Program-made: the position numbers and the translations under genes
Assembly (NCBI GenBank): GCA_938743325.2
Contig: OW568874.1
Span: 310,001-374,000, forward strand
Direction: 5' to 3'
From: Pycnococcus provasolii
Taxonomy: Eukaryota > Chlorophyta > Pseudoscourfieldiophyceae > Pseudoscourfieldiales > Pycnococcaceae
Length of the DNA stretch: 64,000 nt
In this document: in pieces, positions 10,301 to 19,488 of the stretch
Layout of the letters: each line of letters begins with the position of its first letter
Numbering within the stretch: the first letter of the stretch is position 1
The notes under the pieces: model-generated
Seen by the model: only the letters and a program-made list of their open reading frames with translations
Told to the model about the DNA's origin: nothing
Database searches by the model: none

Positions 10301-12086
10301 CGTGACGGTGTTCCCGTTCCACTGCGTGATGATTGAGATCATCGAGCCTAGCCTCGTGAAGTGGTGCGACGACGCCGCGGTCGGCACGATGCCCGCCACT
10401 GTGGCGCCGCCCAACTCGAAGTACGACGTGTACCTCGACGTGGAATTCTGCCTCCCGCTTTGCGTGATGAAGCTTCAGGCGCAGGGACAAACGGCGAAGC
10501 TCGACATCCGCAAGATTGAGTACGAGTCCACGACGTGGCCGGATGCCATCGCGTTCCCCTTCCCGTACGATGAGGTGAACTTCCCGCCCAGCGGTGCCTT
10601 CAAGCACGCGAACGCTCCGACCACCGACCCGCTGCAGAAGAACTTCTGCTTCGCGCCGAAGATTGGCGAGGAGTGCACGTACACGGTGTGCTTCCAGGGC
10701 ATTGACACGGATTCGATCTCGAATGATCCCGCGGAGATTGCGCTCGAGACGACGAACGTGCGCTGCATGAAGCTCGAGGTGTACAACGCCGTGATGGAAT
10801 TCGATGGCGCCGAGCAGTCCATCGACGTGGACGTCTCCAAGTACGTCGTGCCAACGAACGGAATCACCATGGCTGCGTGGGTGCACCCGAAGTGTGACGG
10901 TCTCAACGTGGAGCGCAACCTCACGGCATTTTATTTTGGAACGGTTCGCAACGAGACGACGCCGCACAACTACGGTGGTGTTGACTCCGGCCTTGAGGTT
11001 CGCAATAGCATCATGTTCCACGAGGACACGGACAACATGGGAGCCTTCTTCTACTACGACTACTACATTGGCACGGTGTTTACGGAGAAGCTCTTCAGCT
11101 GCGGAGTGTGGCACTTCGTCGCTGTTACGATCAAGGAGGACAACAGCGCCATGCTGTACGTTGACGGTGTTGAGCCGGCTCACCAGCTCGACAACTCGCG
11201 CGACACGGTGAAGTACGCCAAGGTTGCCTTCTCCACGCCGAGCCGCCCGGATAACAACATGGACGGCGATGGCAAGGGTGTCTTCAAGGTGGGACATCTC
11301 GCGCCGATCACGCCCGGATACGGCTGGGTCGGATACGTCGACGAGATCGCCATCTACAACAAGTACATGGGCGACAAGGAGATTCAGATGCTGCAGTACA
11401 CGCGCCTGATTGGCGGATCGTACGCCGCCGCGGCCACGGAGCCGGCGCTCGTTGGCTACTACACCGTCAAGGGTGTGCAGCCCACGACACTTGTCAACTA
11501 CCCGCTCACGAGCGACAGCGGCGAGGGAACGTCGCTCGTCGTGTCCGTGGGAACGCCGTCCATCGCGAAGGTGGCTGTGCCCACCATCACGCCGTGCGTG
11601 CTCGGCATGCAGCATGCCGTCGGCCCGACGGACGGTGACTGCGTCACCGACGTCTACGGATGGAACATGGCGGACGGATTCATGCCGAAGTGCTCTTTCG
11701 GGGGTGTCGAGGCTCTCGGCACGCACAAGACGGACCTGATCATGTCTTGCACGACGCCCGGCCACTTCTCGCCGCGCTTCGTGACGGTGCTTGCGTCCAA
11801 CGACGGCGCCAACTTCACGAGCACGACGCTCGCCGACAAGACGGTTCGCCACCTCTTCATGGAGAGCAGCTTGTACGTCGACGGACTTGGCGGAGGAGCG
11901 GAGGCGGACTCCGTCTGCAAGGACCTGCCCACGCGCGCGGTGACATTCGGTGGATGGTTCTGCCCCAAGTGCGGACCGCCCGTGCCCCCCGCGCCGCCGC
12001 CGCCGCCGCCGCCGCCGAGCCCGCCGCCGCCCGCCCCTCCGCCGCCGCCGCCGACCCCGCCGCCGCCGACTGGTGGCCGCATTTAG
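7395..12086 (+). CDS. Large secreted LamG-domain surface protein
   Basis: Two exons, 7395-7462 and 7796-12086, give 1452 residues. The 333-base intron starts GTAAGT and ends AACAG; joining it restores ATHFRYGSIKWEP, a motif found at the start of the mature part of a group of secreted protist and bacterial proteins. Residues 1-19 are a signal peptide (a run of Leu, then small residues). The long N-terminal region is beta-rich with paired cysteines and two related segments ending AYDPDVGDQVRYF and AYDPDECVELLIG, probably Ig- or cadherin-like folds. Residues about 1021-1228 form a LamG/concanavalin-like domain (GITMAAWVHPK, WHFVAVTIKEDNSAMLYVDG, GYVDEIAIYNK). An IPT/TIG-like segment with CSFGG and CTTP follows near 1288-1378. 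A second LamG start then breaks into a Pro-rich tail. Likely a wall or adhesion protein. Confidence 0.85.
7463..7795 (+). other. Intron of the LamG gene
   Basis: A 333-base GT-AG intron splits the codon for Arg23 after the signal peptide. The donor is CG|GTAAGT. The acceptor follows a CA-dinucleotide run and an A-run rather than a pyrimidine tract. The intron is richer in A and T than the exons on both sides. Confidence 0.85.
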
Positions 12087-12340
12087 GGAGGTTGAGGATG
12101 AGGTTATTCGCTTGGGAGGGAAAAGACAACTTGATAGAAGATATTGTTAAAGCCAAGATTTCTCCACAGATTTGGTGTCGTAGTTCACGTCGTAGTTGGT
12201 GTCCTCGAAGCCGCACACATGACACATCCCTGGTGTGGTGCCTACTACTAGCAGCGCGTACACCACTTTCCGCGTTCGGGGTCCCGCATTCGCACCACAA
12301 CACATAGGTTGGTATCATTTTTGTTGTGTGTGAGTCCGAC

Positions 12341-13207
12341 ATGTCAGCGTGGAGTGTGCTCCCTCGACGCCACTCGATGCCGCCGCGGAGGACGTGCGAG
12401 AGAAGCTCTCGAGCAAAGCCACACTGCAGTAGCCTTCGGTCCACCCCACCGCCACTCCCTCCTCTCGTATCGTTGCCGCTGCGCATTGACGACGACGACG
12501 GTACCACGCTGACGGTCATCAAACCGATATGCTCGTCGTCCGCTTACGATTTCTACGTCGCGCACGGCTTCGACGACTGCGATCCGTTTTGGGCTGACGT
12601 ATGGCCGGCGAGCGTGGCTCTCGCGAGACATCTCTTCTCTGTGTCCTGCGACTTCATCCGTGACGCGCGTGTCGCGGAGCTCGGGTGTGGCCTTGGCGTC
12701 GCGGGCGTCGCGGCGGCAGTCAGAGGGAAAGGGAGGGCACGGTGTGTGGCGTTGCTCGACTACGAGGCGCACGCCTTGAGTTGCGCAATCGCCACGGCGC
12801 AAGCGAGTGGTGCGCAAGTTGGAAGCTCAGATGCCGCTCCTTCGCTCGACGACGGCGGTGCCACAGGCGTCGCCGCGTACGAGTTTGACTGGACAGCCCC
12901 TCTTCCTGCACTTGAAGCTCCTTTCGACGTGGTTCTTGCGAGTGACGTGCTCTATGATAAGACACAGGTGCCTCTCATTGCGAACGTGGTGTGCAGCTTG
13001 CTGGGCGTGAATGAGCACCCTTCGACTGGAGGAACGAGGCGGCTGCTTCTTGCAGACCGTGCATCGGGCACGGCCCGCACACCTTTCGTCGAGAAGCTGA
13101 AGGAGAGTGGCGCAGCAGTTGTCGTGCGCCCTTTTGACTCACCCTTGGTGGTTGCGGACGACAGCGCCTCCGACGTCGTGCTTGTTGAGGCGACGTGGAA
13201 CTTGTAA
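12341..13207 (+). CDS. Class I SAM methyltransferase, FAM86/METTL (Methyltransf_16) type
   Basis: A 288-residue protein from the ATG at 12341. It carries the seven-beta-strand methyltransferase signature: VAELGCGLGVAG (motif I, SAM binding), VALLDYEAHAL (acidic end of strand 2), and FDVVLASDVLYD (the D-V-x-Y-D type post-motif seen in the FAM86/METTL18/21 lysine methyltransferases). The upstream FWADVWPASVALARHL matches the W-P-A/S stretch that precedes motif I in this family. Members methylate lysine on translation factors and chaperones; which substrate applies here is not evident. The N-terminal 50 residues are basic and could target an organelle. It lies 254 bases after the LamG gene. Confidence 0.82.
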   Translation: MSAWSVLPRRHSMPPRRTCERSSRAKPHCSSLRSTPPPLPPLVSLPLRIDDDDGTTLTVIKPICSSSAYDFYVAHGFDDCDPFWADVWPASVALARHLFSVSCDFIRDARVAELGCGLGVAGVAAAVRGKGRARCVALLDYEAHALSCAIATAQASGAQVGSSDAAPSLDDGGATGVAAYEFDWTAPLPALEAPFDVVLASDVLYDKTQVPLIANVVCSLLGVNEHPSTGGTRRLLLADRASGTARTPFVEKLKESGAAVVVRPFDSPLVVADDSASDVVLVEATWNL

Positions 13208-13268
13208 ACGACAGTATACCTATCAAATCTTACGACCAAAACTCAGTACACATTTACTTTACATTGAT

Positions 13269-13466
13269 TCACGCGAACGCCAGAGGCTGAAAAACGATCC
13301 TCTTTTCGAAGGAGAGCTCCACTTCATGCTTCTCCGCGCTTTCCAGCAACTTCGCGTAAAGGTCTCCCTTTGTTGCGTCGAACGTGGCGTCGTTCTTTAC
13401 CATCACCTTTGCCGTGATGCCAACACCGTCACAAGTGATGGATGGGATGTTCAGAGATCCTCCTCT
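13269..13466 (-). other. Unassigned 65-codon open segment, possible exon or gene remnant
   Basis: On the minus strand 65 codons are open between an in-frame TAA at 13467-13469 and the stop at 13269-13271. There is no ATG near the beginning; the only Met is internal. The codons are strongly G/C-ending like neighbouring genes, and the translation has a protein-like pattern of alternating hydrophobic and charged residues (ITAKVMVKND, GDLYAKLLESAEKHEV). It sits between the methyltransferase stop and the WASHC3 stop. It could be the last exon of an alternative WASHC3 transcript, part of a spliced small gene, or a decayed remnant. I do not recognise a family. Confidence 0.35.
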
Positions 13467-13518
13467 TTATTTCTTTTTGAAATAAAATATGCTAATCATT
13501 ATAAACATGCTAATGTAC

Positions 13519-14184
13519 TTATGTCGAGCTCGCACCGCTACTGCTATCGTCGTCGCCTCCGCCGCCGCCACCGCCGCTGTTACCTCCTCCGCCTGCGTAA
13601 AATGCCTCGGGCGTGTCCAACAGGTCTGGGTCGAATCCTTCAATAGCCATTTTGTTCTTCACAGCTTGCTCTGGTACTCCCATTTTCACCATTTTCAGGA
13701 AACGCGCGTAGTCTGGGTTGTCCATAACTCGCGAGCCCTCCGCCGCGTCACTCGAAGCTCCTGTTTGAGAAGTCTGCTCCTGCTCGTGCTGCTGCGGCGC
13801 GTTCTGCCCATCTCCCGCCGCGGCGCTGGCTGGTTGCTGCTCCGCAGGTTGGGTTGCGGTCGCCGCGGCCGCTGCGTCCTGCGACGTCGCCGGTGCCGAA
13901 GTAGCAGCAGCATTCACCCCCGCGGAGTCGAGTTTCGCCTCGAGCGACTGCAGTCTCAGGCTGACAGCGTTCATCTTGTGGTGGAGCGTCATGAGTTTCG
14001 CGTCACTTGCGTTGACGAGGTCGTTGATCATTTGAGACGACGAGACGACGAACGCGTTCATTAAAGCACATAAATGCTGCGTGGCTATGTGCTGATGACC
14101 ATGACGATGTTGATGTGATGCTGATGCTGATGCTGGTGGTGGTGGCAGGCCAGAGGAGGAGGAGGAGGAGGACGCCATGGCCAT
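13519..14184 (-). CDS. WASHC3: WASH complex subunit 3 (CCDC53) homologue
   Basis: About 221 residues from the first of two ATGs (14182-14184 and 14176-14178). An N-terminal coiled coil (FVVSSSQMINDLVNASDAKL to LRLQSLEAKLDS, here only the edges are given) matches the trimerising helix of CCDC53. The C-terminal motif PDYARFLKMVKMGVPEQAV then NKMAIEGFDPDLLD is the hallmark of the family; animal WASHC3 has PRYARYLKMVQVGVP and GLDPDLL at the same place. Between them is an Ala/Gln-rich linker. WASHC3 belongs to the pentameric WASH complex that activates Arp2/3 on endosomes. The tail is a Gly-rich and Asp/Ser-rich run. A TTAGGGG-type motif lies about 100 bases upstream of the start. Confidence 0.88.
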   Translation of the reverse strand: MAMASSSSSSSGLPPPPASASASHQHRHGHQHIATQHLCALMNAFVVSSSQMINDLVNASDAKLMTLHHKMNAVSLRLQSLEAKLDSAGVNAAATSAPATSQDAAAAATATQPAEQQPASAAAGDGQNAPQQHEQEQTSQTGASSDAAEGSRVMDNPDYARFLKMVKMGVPEQAVKNKMAIEGFDPDLLDTPEAFYAGGGGNSGGGGGGGDDDSSSGASST

Positions 14185-14868
14185 TATTAGAAAAAAGGGA
14201 GGGAGTCGCCCACGAAAAGATGGGAAAAGACAAGACAAGAAATCAGACAAAAACCAAAGCTATGGTAAAGTGAAATAGAGTTAGGGGTTACCCGGGAGGT
14301 GGCATCCTCCTAGGGTAGGAAGTACCCCTGTGGGGAACCTTAGGGGACTCTTCTTGGGGTCGCGCGTCCGTCAGTCCGTCGGATTGGCTTGTTGGACTGT
14401 TGGTCGCATGTGTCCGGACACCTGAAAATGCAAGGGCGATGCAACGCAAGAAGCTTTGGTGCTTCGGCATACTTCGTAATCCTCAAGCATGGGCAGAGTA
14501 CAGGCTGTACCGCGAGAACCCCGTTAGCGTCGTGACATACACCTTAACGCGACTCCGTTCGTTGCCTTCGTTGCCTCGGACTGTCGGAGGTCGCTGCTCA
14601 ACGCCTCAAGACCTCAACACTCTTCACTCTTGACGCCGTGCCCGTTGTTCCCAATCACGCAAGTCGGGGTGAGCATTCTGCCGTTTGCTTGCTTTCTTGA
14701 CAAGAGGTGGTGGCAAGTCCACAAGAAGTACTACTGTCTGTGCACGCCTGCACGGCCGCGGTTCATTTCTTTCGTTCGCCTAAACTAGCAGCTTTTTGAG
14801 CTTTGGCTCTCAAGTCCTGGTTAGTGTTGAGGGTGGTTGGTTGCAAACAAGTTACGTGAAACGTGGTA
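14185..14868. other. Intergenic region, divergent promoters
   Basis: A stretch of 684 bases lies between WASHC3 and the SAM-domain gene. It holds TTAGGGGTTA at 14281-14290, followed by a short region of CCTAGG and GGGG/CCCC blocks that can pair locally (14290-14350). No open frame with protein-like composition was found. Confidence 0.5.
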
Positions 14869-16800
14869 ATGGCCACAATGGTGGTGAACTACATCCTACT
14901 TGCCACTGTAGCGCTGGCTACGTACGAGACGGCGAGCGCTAACAAGTGCATAACAAGTGGAAATGCGGGTTATAGATTCGAGTCGACTGAAAACTGTGAC
15001 ATGAAGATTTACAATTCTGATAGGTATTACTCGTGCGATGATAATAAAGAATACCATATGTGTGAGCTCTCCAGCATACCCGGGAAAGTCACTGTCGACT
15101 TTTATTGTTCGTCTTGCACAAAGAAGTACTATTGGCGCGCTTATTGGGAAGGCTCGGACCTTCGATACTCGTGCGAAGTGACATCAAAGGAACTGTATGA
15201 CGCTTTGGATGGTGGTATTACGTATCCAGCTGGATACACCTTTCGCCGACAAAGTGAAGGACTGTGCGATGACGCGCCTTCTGAACGGCACTTAAGTGTT
15301 GATTCGGAAGTTGAATTTGGTGGCCCACGTTGCTACGTGAACAGTGATCATGATAAGCGAGATGAGAGCCTGAGCTGGGAGAAATGGAGAGAATTTAACT
15401 TTGGTATCGGAACTACGGCGCTTTACAAAATTGGCGAGTGCGACGGGAAACCAATGTTCGCCGAAAATACATGGGGCGAGCCTGGTAAAGGTGTAGGCAT
15501 AAGTAGTTCCGGAAAGATTCTCAAAACGAGTTGGGGTTATATATTACGATACAATCCAAAACTTGGAGGCTGGAATCTGGGAGATCAAAGTACTATAGAC
15601 TGCACCAAAAAAGACTATGGCGGATGGGCGTCTATTTACGGCGATGCCTATGATCCCTCGAAAGCGTCCGGTGAAATGTGGTTCTTCACCGCTGGGGAGT
15701 GGAGGACAGGCTCTTCTCTCGGCGTGCACATCGAGTGTGTTGATCTCGAGGAGCCGCCTCCGCCTTCACCGCCTCCGCCTTCACCGCCTCCGCCTTCACC
15801 GCCTCCGCCTTCACCGCCTCCGCCTTCACCACCTCCGCGATCGAGTCCGAGCCCAAGCCGTCCGACTCCGTCGCCGTCGTACCACTCGACGAGCGAGAAC
15901 TGCAAGTGTTATTGCTGCAAGGGAAATTATTGCTCACAATCGCTTGTCGCGTCTTACTATGCGAGCAGCTCTTATTCTTGCGAACCAGCAGACTGCCGTT
16001 CGAGATTCTCTGACGTGTGTCCTTCTAGCGGCTCGTCAGGAAGTGTGACGATTTCCTATTCTTCGTCGAGTTCTTCGTCGTCCTATTCGTCGAGTTCTTC
16101 GTCGTCCTATTCGTCGAGTGGCGGCGGAGGTGGAGGTGGCGGTGGTGGTGGCGGTGGCGATAACTCTGGCGCTATCGCAGGCGGTATCATAGCAGTTCTT
16201 GTGATTGGTGGTGGCGCCGGCGCTGCTTTCTTTCTCATGAGTCGCGCAAAGAAGCACCACCCCGATATGAGCACGTCGGAGGCGATGCGCACCGAACTCA
16301 GAGAGATGATGTCCAGCACGAAGAAGACGGCTCACGAGAATGACAATGGTGGCACGATTCCCATGGCTGGACAGGTGATGATGGCAGCGCCTGCGACGCA
16401 ACCAGTGGCTATGGGTATGGCCGTCCCTCCTTATACCAACACTACTATTCTCACTGTCACACCACCACCGTCCGCAGAGGTGGGCACCCCGCAGCCTTTT
16501 GTTTTGCCGGGATCAACGTCACCACCATTTGTCGCGGAGCCGGAGCTGGCCGCAGCTCATGAGCCAGTGGGCAACCCACCACCAGCAGCTACTGTGGTTC
16601 CCATAAATATTATGCCGCGGACGGTTGAGAGCGTTCTGGACGCGGCTCACGTGGACAAGGCGAAGTACCTCGGTCCTTTGCAAGGGCTAGGCGTCAGCAC
16701 GGCGGAGCACCTTAAGGAGCTCACTGACGCGGACATGGACGACGTCGGACTCAACAGCTTAGCCAAACGACGCCTCGTGGCTGAAATCAATAAGCTCTGA
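14869..16800 (+). CDS. Single-pass surface protein with SPPPP stalk and cytoplasmic SAM domain
   Basis: A 643-residue type I membrane protein from the ATG at 14869. Residues 1-25 form a signal peptide (YILLATVALATYETASA). The ectodomain to about residue 295 is Cys- and aromatic-rich with no family I recognise. A stalk of about six PPPPSP units follows (15757-15836), then a second Cys-rich patch (CKCYCCKGNYC), Ser/Tyr tracts and a Gly run. A transmembrane helix (GGIIAVLVIGGGAGAAFFLM) comes near residue 440. The cytoplasmic part is Pro-rich and ends in a SAM domain over the last 60 residues (YLGPLQGLGVSTAEHL, LTDADMDDVGLNSLAKRRL). SAM domains oligomerise or bind kinases, so a receptor-like role is inferred. 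A Cys-rich exterior on a hydroxyproline-type stalk fits an algal surface protein. Confidence 0.82.
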   Translation: MATMVVNYILLATVALATYETASANKCITSGNAGYRFESTENCDMKIYNSDRYYSCDDNKEYHMCELSSIPGKVTVDFYCSSCTKKYYWRAYWEGSDLRYSCEVTSKELYDALDGGITYPAGYTFRRQSEGLCDDAPSERHLSVDSEVEFGGPRCYVNSDHDKRDESLSWEKWREFNFGIGTTALYKIGECDGKPMFAENTWGEPGKGVGISSSGKILKTSWGYILRYNPKLGGWNLGDQSTIDCTKKDYGGWASIYGDAYDPSKASGEMWFFTAGEWRTGSSLGVHIECVDLEEPPPPSPPPPSPPPPSPPPPSPPPPSPPPRSSPSPSRPTPSPSYHSTSENCKCYCCKGNYCSQSLVASYYASSSYSCEPADCRSRFSDVCPSSGSSGSVTISYSSSSSSSSYSSSSSSSYSSSGGGGGGGGGGGGGDNSGAIAGGIIAVLVIGGGAGAAFFLMSRAKKHHPDMSTSEAMRTELREMMSSTKKTAHENDNGGTIPMAGQVMMAAPATQPVAMGMAVPPYTNTTILTVTPPPSAEVGTPQPFVLPGSTSPPFVAEPELAAAHEPVGNPPPAATVVPINIMPRTVESVLDAAHVDKAKYLGPLQGLGVSTAEHLKELTDADMDDVGLNSLAKRRLVAEINKL

Positions 16801-17013
16801 AGGAATATTCATTATTTCACGCATCGTCTATTCACTCGTTCATCATGCGACTATCTTCATGCGAGTGAGTGAGCGAGAGGAGCACTTGGATCATATCCCA
16901 ATTCGAAACACACACACCCAGATGTAATAAGTAAACTTAGTGGTGTGTAACCAAGGGAGAACAATTAGGGTAATGGGTTATAGCTTGTTTAGTTGTTTGC
17001 GCGTGCAGGCGGT
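16801..17013. other. 3' flank of the SAM-domain gene
   Basis: About 210 bases with direct repeats of CATGCGA near 16844 and 16859 that resemble the first bases of the 0.5 kb repeat starting at 17014. No gene seen. Confidence 0.4.
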
Positions 17014-17510
17014 ATCATGCGAGATTAGAGGGACTCCACCACCGTTGCTCCCGTACATACGTACTACGTACTATCCATGGCAGATAGATGCTATTCGTTG
17101 TAGTACGCATGAATGAATGAGTCCGGCCATGTCTAACCTCGAATCATCCGAAAAGTGGGAACAGGTCAGAACAGGTCCTTGGTTCTGCTCCTTCACTCCT
17201 TGGAACCTTGGACTTGCGCGCGCGACTTGCCGTGGTGGTCAAAGTGAGGTGGATGGACCTGTGCGCGCGACTTGCGGCATGGTAGATCATGAACGGCGCT
17301 CCCCGACTTAGGCATCGCTTATGGTGCGAAGGCGAGTCCGGTGGCACGAGTGGTTCACGTTGCCATGTGGGATGCACAACCGTGGCAGGCTGGCAACGTT
17401 GTGCAAGGTGTGTGCAACGAGAACGTGACCCCAACTCACCATAACGAAGCCAGGTAGTTCTGCTTGAAGCCGCCCGTCGCCCGTTGACATGCGCTCCTCA
17501 GCGTCACTCT
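17014..17510 (+). repeat. Direct repeat copy 1 (about 497 bp)
   Basis: This segment matches 19489-19982 almost base for base. The differences I can see are one three-base indel near 17101-17104 and one A/G difference near 17429. It begins ATCATGCGAGATTAG and ends CAGCGTCACTCT. It contains a 64-codon frame (17117-17311) and a 96-codon minus frame (17144-17434), both identical or almost identical in the other copy, but neither has a recognisable motif. The ends do not show the TG...CA termini, primer-binding site or polypurine tract of an LTR element, so the repeat is called only as a duplicated segment. Its right edge lies about 190 bases before the start codon of the thrombospondin-type gene. 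Confidence 0.9.
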
Positions 17511-17701
17511 CTCTCCATCGTCACAGCTTCTCTCTATCACGAATCCCGTCAACTCTTGGCTGAACTGAACTGAGCGGAGTCCATTAAACTATTAAAGAAA
17601 AACCAAGCGTGTTTTTGAAAGTTCATGGCCGAGTGCGTTGCCTCCGTGCTGCCGTTTCTTGCACACAAGCAAGCATTTCTTGCTTATCATCAGGACTGTT
17701 G

Positions 17702-19177
17702 ATGACGAAGTTGATGAAGTGCCTACTGCTGATCGGCGCGTGCTGCCTTGCTCACGTGAAGTTTGCACTTGCTGGACACGTATGTGATAATAAAAAACTG
17801 CACACGAATAATGTGAACTGTGGCGCCGACGAAGTTGAGACGCTTGTATCAAGCTCTGGCTGTGGCGCCTTTTGGGGTTCAGCTTGCTACGATTGTTGCA
17901 AGAAACATGGCTTGACGTACGACTATTACGCGTACAGTTGGGGCTCGTGCAGCGCAACTTGCGGAGGCGGAACGCAGACGCGAACCGTTCAGTGTCAGTC
18001 GGGTACTTCGTCGAGCACAGCGGCGGCTGATGGTGCATGCGCAGGTAAAACCAAGCCGTCGATATCTCAGTCGTGCAACACGCAAGCTTGTTCGAATGCG
18101 ACGAACACGACTGGCGCGTGCTCAGCGGCCTGCCCAGATTTTTACATTAGCGACGGCGAGTGCGACGATGGGTGCAACGTTTCCGCGTGCGGATGGGATG
18201 GAGGCGACTGCAGCCAATGCGAAACATCGTACTTCTCCTGCTCCTCGGGCTACCAAAGATGTTCGACATGGGGATCCTCATTTCAGTGCTGCAAGGATAC
18301 GACGTACTGCACCAACGCGACGACGGCGACGACGTTTCCTCGCGTCGCGGTGGGTAAGTTCACCCTCATTAGTACGTCCGACCCGTATTGGACAAGCGGC
18401 ATGTATGTGCAGGACGCACCGTCTCCGACGAGCAGTTCGATCTCAACAGTATCCACGGATACGGGCGTGTATGATGGCGAACCGTACGATACTGGCGTCT
18501 ACGACACGGTCGCTCAGAGCTGTGTCGTTTCAGATGGAGGGAGCGTGAGCATCATCCTGAGGGCGGAGAAAAGTGGGGATAATGGCTTCCGGAATTGCTA
18601 TTACCAGACGTATAGTAAGGACGCGAGCGGGAAGACGAAGATGCTTTCGTCGGATGTATATGATGGAGCACCACCGTGGCAGTATCCGACGGGTGACTGT
18701 CCATCTACCTACGAAGCCGCTAAGCAGGATGGAATCTCGTGGATGAATCCTAATCCGGAGGGGTTATACCTCCAGTATGACAGCTCGACATGGCAGTGTG
18801 ATGAGAACTGCCAGCCTTTGGACTGTAAGGAGTATGGCACGTACTCGTACACCACAGGCTCGTGGGGGTCCTGCTCGGCGTCTTGCGGAGGAGGCACCCA
18901 AACGCGCTCCGTGACGTGCAAACGCTCGGACGGCCAGAGTGTATCGGACTCGTCCTGCTCGGGCTCGAAGCCGTCGACATCGCAGTCGTGCAACACGCAG
19001 GCTTGTGCTACACCGTCAACCACCGCTGCGCGAACGACGACAAAAGCTCCTGCGAAAGAAGCACCCACGACTTCGTACACTTATGCGTTTTCCGAAGGAT
19101 CTTATGGCTCGTGTTCCCAAGCGTGCGGAGGTGGCACACGTACCCGCAGCGTTACGTGCTTACGCTCGGATGGATAA
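17702..19177 (+). CDS. Thrombospondin type-1 / Notch LNR repeat surface protein, with in-frame stop
   Basis: From the ATG at 17702 this gives 491 residues to a TAA at 19175-19177. Residues 1-25 are a signal peptide (MTKLMKCLLLIGACCL). Domains in order: a Cys-rich start; TSP1 repeat 1 (WGSCSATCGGGTQTR); a Notch-type LNR module (CPDFYISDGECDDGCN then CGWDGGDC, with the Ca-binding acids); a Cys-rich middle domain; TSP1 repeat 2 (WGSCSASCGGGTQTR); and the first half of TSP1 repeat 3 (YGSCSQACGGGTRTR). Repeat 3 is interrupted by the stop where repeat 2 has Gln. The same frame then stays open to 19372 and completes the repeat (KPSTSQSCNSQPC), ending in a hydrophobic tail that looks like a GPI or membrane anchor. 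The allele may be nonsense-mutated or read through. The gene sits between the two 0.5 kb repeats. Confidence 0.8.
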   Translation: MTKLMKCLLLIGACCLAHVKFALAGHVCDNKKLHTNNVNCGADEVETLVSSSGCGAFWGSACYDCCKKHGLTYDYYAYSWGSCSATCGGGTQTRTVQCQSGTSSSTAAADGACAGKTKPSISQSCNTQACSNATNTTGACSAACPDFYISDGECDDGCNVSACGWDGGDCSQCETSYFSCSSGYQRCSTWGSSFQCCKDTTYCTNATTATTFPRVAVGKFTLISTSDPYWTSGMYVQDAPSPTSSSISTVSTDTGVYDGEPYDTGVYDTVAQSCVVSDGGSVSIILRAEKSGDNGFRNCYYQTYSKDASGKTKMLSSDVYDGAPPWQYPTGDCPSTYEAAKQDGISWMNPNPEGLYLQYDSSTWQCDENCQPLDCKEYGTYSYTTGSWGSCSASCGGGTQTRSVTCKRSDGQSVSDSSCSGSKPSTSQSCNTQACATPSTTAARTTTKAPAKEAPTTSYTYAFSEGSYGSCSQACGGGTRTRSVTCLRSDG

Positions 19178-19372
19178 GCCGTGGCAGACACGATGTGCAC
19201 AAGCACGAAGCCGTCCACATCTCAGTCGTGCAACAGCCAACCGTGCACCACGGCCACCACCACGCCAGTTGTAGCAGCTACGTTACAGCTCCCAGCTAAA
19301 ACATCTCAGGCTTGGCAGGGCAAATTACTTGGTGCGCTATGTGCCGTAGCTGCACTCGTGGTCGTGGGTTAA
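19178..19372 (+). other. Continuation of the thrombospondin-type reading frame beyond the stop
   Basis: The same frame as the gene upstream stays open for 64 codons after the TAA. It encodes the second half of the third TSP1 repeat with the expected cysteines, a Thr/Ala/Pro linker, and a C-terminal hydrophobic stretch (LLGALCAVAALVVVG) that ends immediately, as in a GPI-anchor signal. A coding-like sequence kept in register argues that the stop is recent or suppressed. Confidence 0.65.
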
Positions 19373-19488
19373 AAACAAGAATGGGTACCGCGGAATGTCA
19401 TTTCCTTGTTGGTAGTTTGGGAAGAAGGAGCAACAGTCACCACTTTCGTTTATTTCTGAGTTTTGGTTTCGAGTTTTGTAGTTCATTC

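Noticed and set aside
8841-11852. Open frame of 1003 codons on the minus strand
   Set aside because: It lies wholly opposite the LamG gene, whose splice site, signal peptide and domains are clear. The strong G/C-ending codon use avoids the sense codons that would give stops in this antisense frame, so the long opening is a by-product. Its translation is Arg/Val/His-rich without domains.
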